Assembly (NCBI GenBank): GCA_000969725.1
Contig: JXSR01S028964.1
Origin: Ophiothrix spiculata
Taxonomy: Eukaryota > Echinodermata > Ophiuroidea > Amphilepidida > Ophiotrichidae
Direction: 5' to 3' (one strand)
DNA: 34,273 nucleotides
The position numbers and the translations under genes were made by a program. Every line of letters starts with the position of its first letter. Position 1 is the first letter of the stretch. Below are positions 22,541 through 32,343 of the stretch, one piece after another. The notes below the pieces were generated by a model, which had not been told where the DNA came from, searched no databases, and saw only the letters and a program-made list of their open reading frames with translations.

Positions 22541-22914
22541 TTAAGTAACACAATATCTATGAATGGGATAAGTTGACTAGCTGGATTGCATAGTCCTAAT
22601 GCACCATTTAAATAGGGTATCTAGAGTATTTTTATTGAAGTGCAGTGTGATTACAAAGTATTATAAAACCATACATAGTACACAAAGAGTGGTTTCAGAG
22701 TCTATTGTTGCAGAAAACAATATAATTAGGTGATCAAGATATTTATCCAGAGACACACACCATTTGACAAGTGGCGGTCTGTATCTGGGTAACATCTTGA
22801 TAAAGCTAATTAGGACGTCACAGGATTAAAATGTATCATAAAACTATTATACACATGACATATAGGTTGGTTTCAGTGTCTCTTGTATATACTATACTAT
22901 AGTTGTTTTTCCTT

Positions 22915-23169
22915 TCAAATCGGGTCATGTACACCACTCTTAAAGCGCGCAACTGCTTGAGCATAAGCAATCAAAATCAACAAATCACGCTCTGCAAAAA
23001 TGTGCGTAAATAAGTGCATCAGTACGCAGAAGGCCGTAACAACAAGTGTCGGAAAGAAAAACCCCGCGAACGAAGAAAAACAACTCTGAGAGAAACTATA
23101 GTAGCAGAGAGCAGCATCATCAGACAGGATAACAAGGTTATCATGCTGTAGCAGTATCACCAAAACCAT
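22915..23169 (-). other. CpG-bearing 84-codon ORF with a hydrophobic stretch, status unclear
   Basis: Minus-strand ORF from ATG at 23169 to TGA at 22915. It includes a hydrophobic stretch (FAGFFFPTLVVTAFCVLM) and ends VARFKSGVHDPI. CpG content (CGCGCAACTG, CCCGCGAACG) is higher than in the neighbouring DNA. I do not recognise it; no clear acceptor defines an exon. It may be chance or part of a young insertion. It lies downstream of the VAMP7-like gene on the same strand. Confidence 0.2.
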
Positions 23170-23290
23170 TTCTGATTGTCACATCAAACCGTCATGTGAA
23201 TGCAAGAAAGTCATATCTGCTATGGCTGCCATGTATCATATTATAACATATTTGATAGAATGTGAAATTACCTCTAAATTTGTCTCCAAC

Positions 23291-23357
23291 ATCAGTAGCT
23301 CTTGAAATGGTTCTTTGTGTAAAAGTCACCTGAAGAACCATTTTAAGAGCCACTGAT
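23291..23357. repeat. Short hairpin with 25-bp arms
   Basis: ATCAGTAGCTCTTGAAATGG plus TTCTT pairs with AAGAACCATTTTAAGAGCCA plus CTGAT, 23 of 25 positions matching. One arm word, CTCTTGAAATGGTTCTTT, recurs at 27868-27885 in a VAMP7-like intron, so it belongs to a dispersed family. Confidence 0.65.
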
Positions 23358-23383
23358 CCAAAACTGGATACTTACAAAGTCTA

Positions 23384-24345
23384 TAGGCTCATTCTCAGAT
23401 AAAGCGTGCAACTTTGCCGTTTTGGTGTCGCTCATGTTCGTGTTACTAGTTTGGCGTCGTTAAGCCTATAACAAATAATTTGAGTGATCTAGTTAATACA
23501 TTAAAGTCACATTAGTAACATGTGTGAAGCTAAACATTTTAGCATGCCAGGAAAGTAGATAACGATTAATCTGAAAATGCAAAATCGTTACTTTTCCCCA
23601 TGTCGCCAGCCATACTTTTTACGTTTTATGTGGCCCCGTTCCTAAAATATTCGGGCATTTCAAACGCAATGCATATTTTTTAATAGCCCGTAATAGGTAT
23701 TAGTAATGACATATAAAGTTTAATTATATTAAGTATTTAATATGACATAATAGCTTTTTAAATCATGTCGCCAATATTGCAAACAGATACGAACCAAATT
23801 CTAAAATCGATAACAAAGTGTGAAAATCAATATGTTGATGGATGATTCCGCATTAGATTTATCAAGTAAACTTCAGTCTTGAATAACATATATGTTATAT
23901 AGAATTATATATTTACAGTAATGATTTACAAGGATATTAATATCAAAAAAACCCTATGTGACTGTCACGTCGCAACAGATACGAACCACACATTTTGTCG
24001 CCTTTTCGCAAAACGCGGTACACTATGAGCGAAATAATACACCACAGTGTAGTATGTGTAGAGCTTCTAATTTAGTGTAAAGATCAAGTTTGTAAGAAAA
24101 CTAATTTTCTCAATAATGAATATTTAAAAAAAGATTCCAACAGATACGAACCAACAGATACGAACATTAGGTATAGGGAATACAATGGTTAAAAATCAAG
24201 TATTTTTAAAACATATCCCATGCCCTTTTTCTTCTTCAGAAGCCATAAGAGTTTATGATTTTGTATGTTTTTCATGAGTTGTTAGTAGTCGAAATTTCAA
24301 CATTTCTCTAACCAAAGTTGCACGGTTTATCGGAGAATGAGCCTA
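23384..24345. mobile_element. 0.96-kb DNA element with internal 'CAGATACGAACCA' repeats
   Basis: Terminal inverted repeats begin TAGGCTCATTCTCAGATAAA (left) and, read inward, TAGGCTCATTCTCCGATAAA (right), each continuing G/CCGTGCAACTTTG. TA flanks both ends. Inside, the 16-mer CAACAGATACGAACCA or a close variant occurs at 23781, 23973, 24138 and 24152, the last two overlapping by two bases. ATGTCGCCA words occur at about 23599 and 23765. No transposase ORF is present. Confidence 0.7.
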
Positions 24346-24723
24346 TATTGCAAATTTAAGAAAAACAGCAGCTATTGCACCTTTTTTGAATTTATATGAT
24401 GAAGCGATTTGACATGATGCTGTAACCCAAGTAGGTGATCAAATAAGCAGCTCATCATGCTAAGATGGATTCAGATGTGTTGCCCTTTGTTGCCCTATTT
24501 CATGCATTATTGCGATAGCAAGCAATCACGTCTTCGCAATTCAGATCAGAGTTATGAATTCAGAGTGCATTATGATTGCGATGTTGTGACAATAGTCTGA
24601 AACCAGCTTAAAATTGATAAATAATGCACTGATCCCAGCAAGATTAATATTGGGCTTTCCAAATGAAAAATGTATATCAAAGAGACACTGAAACCAACAA
24701 CAAAATAATAAGTTTCTATAAAT

Positions 24724-24870
24724 CTATATTACATTTGTAACTTTGAGTATAATAAGTACAATTGCAATGATTACAATGAGGATTACGATAGCTAATAAAA
24801 TGGTCCATCTCGTGTTTTTCCACCAGTATTTCTTCTGTACTTTTCTGGCTGTCTTCTGAAATGTCTGGGC
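24724..24870 (-). CDS. VAMP7-like exon 4, SNARE end and membrane anchor
   Basis: Acceptor TTTTTACAG before 24870. Encodes [19 protein letters not shown], then a stretch of about 20 Ile/Leu/Val/Ala residues and a short luminal KVTNVI tail, TAG at 24724-24726. The WWKN border and short tail match VAMP8 more than VAMP7. The open frame continues 5' beyond the acceptor, but that part is intron. Confidence 0.9.
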   Translation of the reverse strand, partial: AQTFQKTARKVQKKYWWKNTRWTILLAIVILIVIIAIVLIILKVTNVI

Positions 24871-27800
24871 CTGTAAAAATACATAAATCAAGAAGAAAAT
24901 CAGTGTTAGTGTTTCACATGTATAAGAAACAAGTTCTGTACTACAGGGTGGTTCAAAAAACTCAAAACCCAAGTTCAAAGTCATTTTTTTTACTTAGCAA
25001 TTGTACCTCTATCAACTTCAGTTGGTAAAGGCATCATGTGGGATAGGTTTTAAACCATTCCTGCATTTTTGATCAAGTTTTGATCATTGGTTTTTAAGAT
25101 ACAATCCATTATTAAAATCATGCTTCAAAGTGGCTTGTACACGATTTCTTCTTTCTCCTTCTGACTTAAACCCTTCAATGGATTGCACAACATTGATATG
25201 TAATCAATTTAAGTACTCTAACCTGCACGTATTGCACTGCATATTGTGTTACGATAGTTCCCTGCATGAATTGAAGGCGTTTTCAATGCACTTTCCTAGC
25301 TGATCTTTCAATGTAATCTCGTCACTTCACAGCACCTAAGGGGCTGAAATTTACCTGACAACAACTGAGTGACTATTAGTCTAACTACTCTGTTGGAAAA
25401 CATTTAACGAAGAAGACCAACCGACAAAAACAAACAAACAATCAAAATTATGTGAGCTGGAGTTCAGAGGCCTCTTGTATGAACCAGTAATCTGAACTGT
25501 ACCATTACGTTGCTGAAATTTGGGCTCCACTATCTGAAGCTATGTTTAGGTACATCATTCAACTCAAAATTGATGATCAATCACTTTCATCAGATAAACA
25601 TGTGTAATTTAACATGCAGTGCAACACGTGTGGAACCAAATATGGTGCAGATCAGGGGAAATAGATTGAAGACAAAAATAAAGAAAAGCCTTCGTGGACA
25701 GGCCACTTTGAAGGACGGTTTACACAAAGAGCTGTATCTTAAGATCTAACAATGCAAATTGCATAAAACTTTCAGTGATGGTTTAAAAGGTATTAACAAT
25801 AATACCTGTCTAAATTCAAGTTGATTGAGGTACAGTTTCTGTCTAAAACGTAACCTTGAACTTGGGTTCTGAATTTTTTGATCCACCCTGTAGAGTATCT
25901 TTAAGAATTAAGTTTCTTCGTTGGCAGGTTTTTGGAGAACGACGCTTATTGTTACCATGGTTTGCGTGAAAGTCAACTCATTTACGCACTTTCTAATTCC
26001 AGTGCTTGTAAAGTGCTGACCCCATGCACGCAGTATGGAAGTTCTAATAACTTATCAAGTTCTGTGTTTTTCTATTGTTTTATTACAAAGTATGTTTTGG
26101 AACTTTATGAAATGAGCAAATTGAAGAAGGGTTTAATGATTAAAAGTGGGGAATTTGTCAAACTTTAGATTCAAAAGGAAATAGTAGTAAAATGGTTTGC
26201 ACAGATCAGTAAGCCCATCCTTCTTTTCGGAAGTCATTAATGATTCCACTCGACTCATTTTACTGGGAGAGAATCCCCACAGATAGCCTGTTATAATCTC
26301 ATGAGCACTGAAAAATGATATTACCCCTTTGAAATCTCTGAATTGAGAGGAGGAACATATGAGAGTTCATGGCATCCTCAAGGATACAACTAACATTGCT
26401 CTGTACATTCAACCCAAAAAACTCTAAATATCTGATGACCAAGGCTGAATTCATACTTGAGGTTTCGAGCTTGGCTATAGATTAAAATCAAAATGCAATC
26501 ACCATTTGCATCAACAAAAACACAGTTGAGAATTGCTGAATTTTTATTGTGTTCTCACGTCATGTCATGCTGCTACAATCCATTTGTGCTTAGATTGTGA
26601 AATTTAATTGCAGTGGTCATTTATGGTATAAATCATTGATCGAAATGTATGCCTTTATAACTTTAGCTTATATATGAATGTACTTTAAGATCTGAGAGTC
26701 TCACTATATCATCAATATCTAACAAAAAAAAGTTTGCAAGATGGATATTGAGTGGCGTTATCCTTAGATGGCATGGTGACGTACACATACATATTATAGG
26801 CCTACAATAAGAATCACATTTATAAGCAATAGAGCCCTACAGTTTAGACTTTTGTTTGCACTTTCCAAAAGTATTATTTGGCCTGTAAACCCTTGGAAGA
26901 GACATTCTATAATATCATTACCTCTTTACCAATCCAAAATAAAAATGATTACAATATAACTACTTACACTTGCTTCAAGGTCTTCTGTCTTTTCCAGTAA
27001 AACATCTAACTTCTCTCCCCTACTCAGTACTCTATCAATATTTTGACACATGATGTCTTTGACTTCATCTACTTGATTCTGTAAGTTGTCTAGTTTGTTG
27101 TTACCACCTCGTAAACTGGAAAAATGATCCTGGATTGGAGGAGGCAGAAAATAAAGAGAGAAAGACTGTTATTGCAGATACTATTAGTTATCCCCTAGCT
27201 GTTTGTTCATGCAATACGAGAAAATATTAATGGTTTGGGTTCGTATCACACAAGGCTGAAAGCCGAGTGTGATACCAACCCAAACCATTAATATTTTTCG
27301 TATTGCATGAGAACAAACAGGGGATAACGAATTTATCACTCAGTAAACACAAACGTTGATAGCATAAATTTGAAAATGCCAGGAAAAATGCTTGGAAATT
27401 TTTTATTTTTATATTTTTATAACATTGCAATCAATTTATAAAGATTTGTAATTTTCCGGGTTTGATTGACAGCTATGCACGTCGTTTGTATCAGCATCGC
27501 GTAGTAAAACGCGTTGTTGTTAGTCTCGCACGCACAGCAGCCGTACACGCGTTGTAATACAGCTATCATGTTCAAAAAGCGATACGAGTTGGACTGGTGA
27601 AAGAGCTGTATGATACGAGTTTTCGTATCACATAGAGGATTTCGTATCACATAGAAATTTGATGTAATACAGAAATATCCTTTATAGCTATTAACCAATT
27701 AAATTGTTGTATTTTTATCTACTGAGTGATACAATGTACAATCCACAGGGATGCCTTGCACACACAGACCTGTATGTCTAATAGACGTGTGTCATTGTAA

Positions 27801-30800
27801 ACAAAAAGGGTGTATACCTTGTTACTAGAATAAAAACCTAAAAATATTTCTTACATTATGTTAGTTTCTCTTGAAATGGTTCTTTAGATAATACCATCAC
27901 CAGACAACCATGTCACTGAAGTATTGCAAGGTAATTCTGTAATCAATCCCTGGATCACATTATCTCAGTATCATCTATTTTTTTTACAAATTATTTATTG
28001 ACAAACCTTAATTTCAGCCAAATAATAATACTGTGCATGCCTCTAACCATATCTTAGACTACAAAAAGAATCCTAGAAAGATCAAAGATTTACATTCAAT
28101 ATACAACAGCTTTGATATTGAAAGAGTGGAGGAGTTTAAGACTTACCATTTCTTGGGATAAAACACTACTAAAATCTCTATTAAGTTCATATTCCCCTGC
28201 ATGGTGTGCCCTTTGGCTTAAACTACTTGATGAAATGCGACCAATAATTTCCTTCAAAAATAAGTGACTGTTTTGTTTGCTGAATTCGGCAGCTGTTGCA
28301 CAGAGGTAGGTGATGCCACTTTCTACTATAACATGGAAATTATACCTGAATGAAAGAAGAAAAAAAAGAGAGCAAAGTATTAGTAATTGTTGATGGCCTT
28401 TTGCTTTGGTGCTGTATTATTTAAAAGACATCATAACTACATCATGTGATACACCCTCTCTGCATTACTTGGACAAACAGGGGTTACTATAGGCAAAATA
28501 AAAATTGATTGGACAATACAAAGAACAATCCAGGATATGGGATGTATTAACTAACAATGGGCGCTGCAAGCTGCATTTTTGTTTATATTGTCCAATAAAT
28601 TGCTGTTTGGTCTATAATAGGCCTATAATCTTACTCAGATCATCTTTAGGTAATGCAAACAGAAATTCCTATTTTATGTTGGCAGTCAGGAAAATATCCT
28701 ATTTTGACTAACACCTTTGAATCATATTACAAATTTATGTTTCCTGTGATTTTATTTCTTCAAGTTTGGTTTCTGAATTCATTTTCTTACTCAATCACAA
28801 ACACTGAAATGGGCAGGGGTTTACTAACAGGTCACTTTTACATTTGCGCGTGTGTGGGGATGTTTTCTGTTTCTGGTGTTTTTTTTGCTCAAGTTGCATC
28901 TTCAAGAGGGTCGATCAGTAAATCCGACCCACACATACATATTTCTTTTTGCACAGCCTTACTCACGACTAGACTAAGAGACAAATCTTGATTGAATTTT
29001 GCATTTAGTACAAATTTGCACAGTGCAATTTTGCTCCATATAGTTGCGTTCTCAGCATTAAAATACTGCAGAATTGTTTTGAAGGAAATTTAATGCATTC
29101 AAAATAGTCAAATATTATTACTTTCTATCTGCATTAACTAATTCAAGTTATGAAACAGGTGTCATATGATGAAACGGACAAGTGGCTTTATTATCAATAT
29201 TTAAGAGATGAAATCATACAGCAAATGGCTATTACAACTTTTGTTCAGTTTCATAAATTTTACTACTCTTTTGATTGAGTGTTTTAAGTACTACATGTAC
29301 AAAACAATTCAGCAAGTACTGAAAAATTACAAAAAACAATACCGCAAAATGCACATTTTGCTTTATCATGTCCGGAGTATAGCCACCAATATATGCTATT
29401 TATATAGGCGAATGAAAACTGACCACTGATTGAAGGGGAGGGTAAAGTGCAGGGTATGAAAATTAGTTTTAAGATCCCTTTTGGCCAAGTTCACAATTTT
29501 AAGCAATCACAATGAACAAGTTAATAAAACAAGGACAATACTAAATTGTACCATACCATTTAAAGGCCCTAACATTAAAAAAAAAAAAAATTAAGGAATC
29601 TCATATTCTTTATAAAATTCTTATTTTCATTTGAAAATGGTTTCTTGTAAACATAAAAAGTTGCGTTTGTTTTGATATTTCACAACAAACAATTACATCA
29701 ATGCAAGCTGTCATTCAATATTTAATAAAAATAGTACCAAATAAATTCCTCAAAATGTTCTAAAAACAAACCTAGAAAACAGGAAGTATCAATTAGGAAA
29801 TTAACTACTAGTACTCAGCAGTCCTTATATTGTTTTGCTGAATTCACTGATTTTGAAGAAAATCTAAAAAGCAGAGATTGCAACATTCAAAATCCTGTAA
29901 AAGAGAGAGGGTTTTTTTTCTAAAAAGGGGAGGATTTCAAAGTTGTGCAAATGTATAGTTCTTTTTAATTATAATTGAAATTCTTAGTCACTTAGTGTAA
30001 TTTAACTTCCTAATACAGCATTCTAGCTATCCATTATAAGATTATGATTTATATGGCAGTGCGTTTAGCGTTAAACGCAGTGGAGCTGCGTGTTGAAAAT
30101 CATGGCAGGATGTAAACATACACCCATTTGACACGTAAGCGCCATATTTATGCGCAGTAATTTTTTTGCGCTCTGCCAATTTTTACATCATTTGGCACGT
30201 TTTAATTTTGCACTTCTGGATTTTTACGTACAGCAGCATACACAAAGACCGTTTTCACAGTACATTTATTTTCGCGCTAGACGAGCAAAGCATGTAAAGC
30301 GCAAAAAATAAATGTAGCGCAAAAAATACCACTAATAACTTTACCTTATTCGGAATATTTTATGTTTGAATAGGGGTATATGTTTTCAATAATGATGTCT
30401 TTTGGCAAATAACTGACTTCATTCATAATTTTAAAATGACTCAATTTTTTGACAAAGAATGGGAATAACAGATAATGTTTTGACTGTCATGTATTTCAAA
30501 TGGATGGGTGTATATTATTTTTTCATAATGGATACCCCCTGTGGGACACCCATTACACAAAATATTGCAAGCCCATCCATTATGAGTTGATCTATACAGA
30601 GGACAGGCAAAACAATACCAAATATTTTGTGCAATTCTTGTGTCATAAATGATAACCTAGTTGTAAATTTATATCAAAGCCTGCCCCTCTCCATCCCAGA
30701 CCCCCATCCTCTCCCCGGGCCTCTCCCGGGTTGGGTACTTACTGGTCTGCAGTGTACATGGCCTTTGAATCGCTCTGTGAGGAAATATTCTGTAACATAG

Positions 30801-30894
30801 ACCTTGCTACACCTGGAAAATTATGTTCATATGTGGTGGAGTGTTCCACTAGTATAGCAGTGTCTCGAGCTATACAGCTGTATAGAATCGTCAT
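24724..30894 (-). CDS. VAMP7-type longin R-SNARE with VAMP8-like SNARE/TM end
   Basis: Four coding exons on the minus strand: 30894-30743, 28345-28147, 27129-26968 and 24870-24724, all with GT-AG borders, frame continuous (phases 2, 0, 0), 219 residues; human VAMP7 has about 220. Residues 1-117 form a longin domain (starts [19 protein letters not shown]; later [13 protein letters not shown] and R-D-F-S-S-V-L). Residues about 125-188 are the R-SNARE motif, with the zero-layer Arg expected at about 154 in VLSRGEKL. Then comes a WWKN juxtamembrane word and a hydrophobic C-terminal anchor ([20 protein letters not shown]). R-SNAREs of this type pair with Qa, Qb and Qc SNAREs to fuse vesicles with endosomal/lysosomal or plasma membranes; the longin domain regulates assembly. 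The SNARE half ([20 protein letters not shown]) is closer to VAMP8/endobrevin than to VAMP7. It is the best-supported gene here. Confidence 0.92.
24944..25890. mobile_element. 0.95-kb long-inverted-repeat element next to the last VAMP7-like exon
   Basis: Termini CAGGGTGGTTCAAAAAACTC (continuing AAAACCCAAGTTCAA) and, read inward from the right, CAGGGTGGATCAAAAAATTC (continuing AGAACCCAAGTTCAA). TA flanks both ends. The similarity continues at lower identity for about 200 bases into each side (for example TTCAAAGTGGCTTGTACACG against TTCAAAGTGGCCTGTCCACG), so this is a fold-back mariner-type non-autonomous element. No transposase ORF. Its left edge is 73 bp upstream of the exon-4 acceptor. Confidence 0.8.
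25891..26967. other. VAMP7-like intron 3 remainder, no gene seen
   Basis: This is intron sequence between the inverted-repeat element and exon 3. A 78-codon plus-strand ORF starting at 25932 has no recognisable motif or splice context. Confidence 0.5.
26968..27129 (-). CDS. VAMP7-like exon 3, R-SNARE motif
   Basis: Fifty-four codons from [20 protein letters not shown] to KTEDLEAS, acceptor CAATCCAG, donor AGT|GTAAGT. It carries most of the heptad layers and the zero-layer Arg in VLSRGEKL. A second AG (TTTTTCCAG) lies within the first 15 bases but would break the frame with exon 2. Confidence 0.9.
27187..27328. mobile_element. Hairpin element, copy 2, near-perfect 61-bp arms
   Basis: The left arm starts GTTATCCCCTAGCTGTTTGT and the right arm ends ACAAACAGGGGATAAC. 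Between them CATGCAATACGAGAAAATAT and TTAATGGTTTGGGTT pair with their reverse complements. The loop (AAGGCTGAAAGCC) is itself a small stem. The outer words match copy 1 at 20292. To the right, TTATCACTCAGTA (27331) is mirrored by TACTGAGTGATA near 27720, so the full element may span to about 27733. Confidence 0.7.
27475..27670. other. CpG-rich block with recurring TTCGTATCAC words
   Basis: A short CpG-dense stretch (CATCGCGTAGTAAAACGCGT, GTACACGCGTTG) followed by GATACGAG, TTCGTATCACATAG and a second TTCGTATCACATAG. The same GATACGAA/TTCGTATC word occurs in the adjacent hairpin arm. It probably belongs to the 27187-27733 mobile unit. The 93-codon minus-strand ORF here is unrecognised. Confidence 0.35.
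28147..28345 (-). CDS. VAMP7-like exon 2, rest of longin domain
   Basis: The acceptor TTTCATTCAG precedes 28345 and the donor ATG|GTAAGT follows 28147. It encodes 66 codons, [15 protein letters not shown] to FSSVLSQEM, covering the central strands and helices of the longin fold, including the conserved Y-L-C and F-S-S-V-L words. Confidence 0.9.
28346..30742. other. VAMP7-like intron 1, no other gene seen
   Basis: The longest plus-strand ORF here (112 codons from 28653) has no recognisable domain. Small palindromes are present: GCGTTTAGCGTTAAACGC at 30061-30078, and ACATTTATTTT at 30262 mirrored by AAAATAAATGT ending 30315. No transposon boundaries could be set. Confidence 0.5.
30743..30894 (-). 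CDS. VAMP7-like exon 1 (coding part), start of longin domain
   Basis: ATG at 30892-30894 in the context GCAGCAACCATGA opens [19 protein letters not shown], aligning with the usual N-terminus of longin SNAREs, which begins at the first beta strand. The exon ends GCAGACCA before GTAAGT (phase 2); the G of the next exon completes CAG. The exon itself extends 5' to an acceptor (TATCATTTCAG) at 30948, so at least one upstream exon exists. Confidence 0.9.
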
Positions 30895-31153
30895 GGTTGC
30901 TGCTGCTTGTTTGTGAATAAATTGGAAACTTGAGCTTGGAATCAGATCTGAAATGATATAAAAGCAATACATACAAGTTCAACAATTATATAGAAGTACA
31001 TGAATAGTGGATTTCACTTTATAACCATCACTTACTATTTAGCTGTTACTCAGTGTAAATAGCTGCTGCCCGGAGCTGCTGACTGAACTCGGGTATTTCA
31101 ATACCTTTTTCCTTATGAGTATCGAAACACGTTGAAGGCAGAGTTTAAATACA

Positions 31154-31390
31154 GATGGGAGCCTGGCCGAGAGGTTAAAGCACAAGACTCATAATAGATG
31201 TTCCTGGTTTGAGCCCTGGTCAGACCAAGTTCTGCAAGACACGTTACTCTAATTGCTCCGTGGTACGGAAGTAACATATGTCTGCTCCGTACGGAAGTCA
31301 CATGCCGTTGGTCCCCTGTGCAAATGCTCCTCGGTGGAGTGCTGCTATACAATGTAGGGCCTATACCTGGTGAGCTATAAAGCAAAATAT
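31154..31390 (+). mobile_element. Second tRNA-derived SINE, Leu/Ser-like head
   Basis: The head has an A box TGGCCGAGAGGTTAAAGC, as in tRNA-Leu/Ser, and a B box GGTTTGAGCCC with a CCCTGG/CCTGG stem. The body contains GTACGGAAGT twice, and the tail CTATAAAGC resembles other invertebrate SINE tails. It lies in the 5' region of the VAMP7-like gene, on the opposite strand. A functional tRNA is unlikely because the acceptor stem does not close. Confidence 0.65.
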
Positions 31391-31571
31391 AGCCTAATCT
31401 ACATTTTAATATAACAATGGGTATCTTGCTCTAATCTTTCAATGATGAGAAACTGCACATGTAAATATCCCAGCTTTGTAGACTGGTAAGCATGCAGGTA
31501 AATCCATTGTACATGTAGGCCTACTAAGTTGTATCCAATGATAGCAAAATTCAACCTTTCCATTGTGTTAC

Positions 31572-31615
31572 CTTGCAAATCAGGAAGCACTTGACGACAT
31601 TGTGAACATACCATC
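31572..31615 (-). CDS. Putative upstream VAMP7-like exon with in-frame ATG
   Basis: A very strong acceptor (run of T then CTGCAG) precedes 31615; the donor is CAAG|GTAACA after 31572. The 44-base exon is G, then ATG at 31614, then GTA TGT TCA and so on. Spliced to 30947, it is open and in frame with the longin start, adding MVCSQCRQVLPDLQDLIPSS, then SFQFIHKQAAAT (32 residues) before MTILYS. Longin domains normally begin at the N-terminus, so this could equally be a 5' UTR exon with an in-frame upstream ATG. No further 5' exon or promoter was identified. Confidence 0.4.
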
Positions 31616-31621
31616 CTGCAG

Positions 31622-32163
31622 AAAAAAAAAAAAGGCCTTATCTACAGATGTCTACTGGCACCTGGGGTGTGACTCAAGTTATAGTGTGGGTACAGACATG
31701 CCACCAGGAAATTTGAAGTGACACCCAACAAAAGCCATTTTTTTCAAAAAGGAGTTTTAGGGACACATTCATCACCCAACTTTGTAGCAAAATGTCAATT
31801 TTCAGCAAAACTTTGCGCTATTTTAGTGCAAATTCTCCAAGATCTTGTGAAAAAAAGTGAGAAAAAAGCCAAAAAATTGCATGCCATTTTACTCATTTTT
31901 TGGAAATTTTTTAAAGGTAGACTTATCAGATTACAACATTTTGCAGAGAAAAGTATCATTAGAGTACCAGATGGCATGATTTTGCTACCCATGTTTGTGG
32001 CATTTCCTGTAACTACTTTTGAACTTAGTGCCTCCCCCTTGGTAGCCTTGCTACAAGGCTCGGCCTGTTCTATTTTCTGAAATATGTAGGACTGAATATT
32101 GGCCTACAATAATACACTGTTGTTTTTCCGATATTTTAAACATAGGCCCTATAGCTTGAATAT
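31622..32163. other. No gene seen; unrecognised 120-codon ORF
   Basis: A plus-strand ORF from 31718 to 32080 is the longest in the right end. It is Lys/Phe/Leu-rich, has no recognisable motif, and comes from a T/A-rich stretch, so I regard it as chance. Confidence 0.4.
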
Positions 32164-32218
32164 ACCGCCGAAGGCGGTGTTTAATCAATCTTTACCTACA
32201 CCGCCGAAGGCGGTGTTA
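32164..32218. repeat. Two GC-rich hairpins, ACCGCCGAAGGCGGTGTT, 36 bp apart
   Basis: Two identical copies of ACCGCCGAAGGCGGTGTT, each a 7-bp stem closing a short GAA-type loop, start at 32164 and 32200. They stand out in AT-rich surroundings. Confidence 0.85.
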
Positions 32219-32343
32219 AGAATTTTTATTCATTTACCTCGCAGTCTGTACTGTGATTTCCTTTATATCTATGGTCTGTACTACTATCACGACACAACAT
32301 TTTACCTACTCACGAAACACGACAAAATTCAGTCGGATACACT

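Noticed and set aside
24724-24984. Continuous 86-codon minus-strand ORF taken as a whole gene
   Set aside because: Only the part from 24870 on is coding. The upstream codons lie beyond a TTTTTACAG acceptor and partly inside the terminal repeat of the inserted element, and the upstream SNARE exon joins in frame at 24870.
28653-28991. 112-codon plus-strand ORF inside a VAMP7-like intron
   Set aside because: No domain signature; composition follows the local T-rich sequence; on the strand opposite to the gene.
31154-31225. Functional tRNA-Leu/Ser gene
   Set aside because: The head lacks a closing acceptor stem and is followed by a SINE-like body.
31718-32080. 120-codon plus-strand ORF
   Set aside because: No recognisable motif, Lys/Phe-rich from A/T-rich DNA, no splice or promoter support.
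32164-32218. CRISPR-like or rho-independent terminator structures
   Set aside because: Only two hairpins with a 36-bp period and no spacer/repeat array; the window is eukaryotic.
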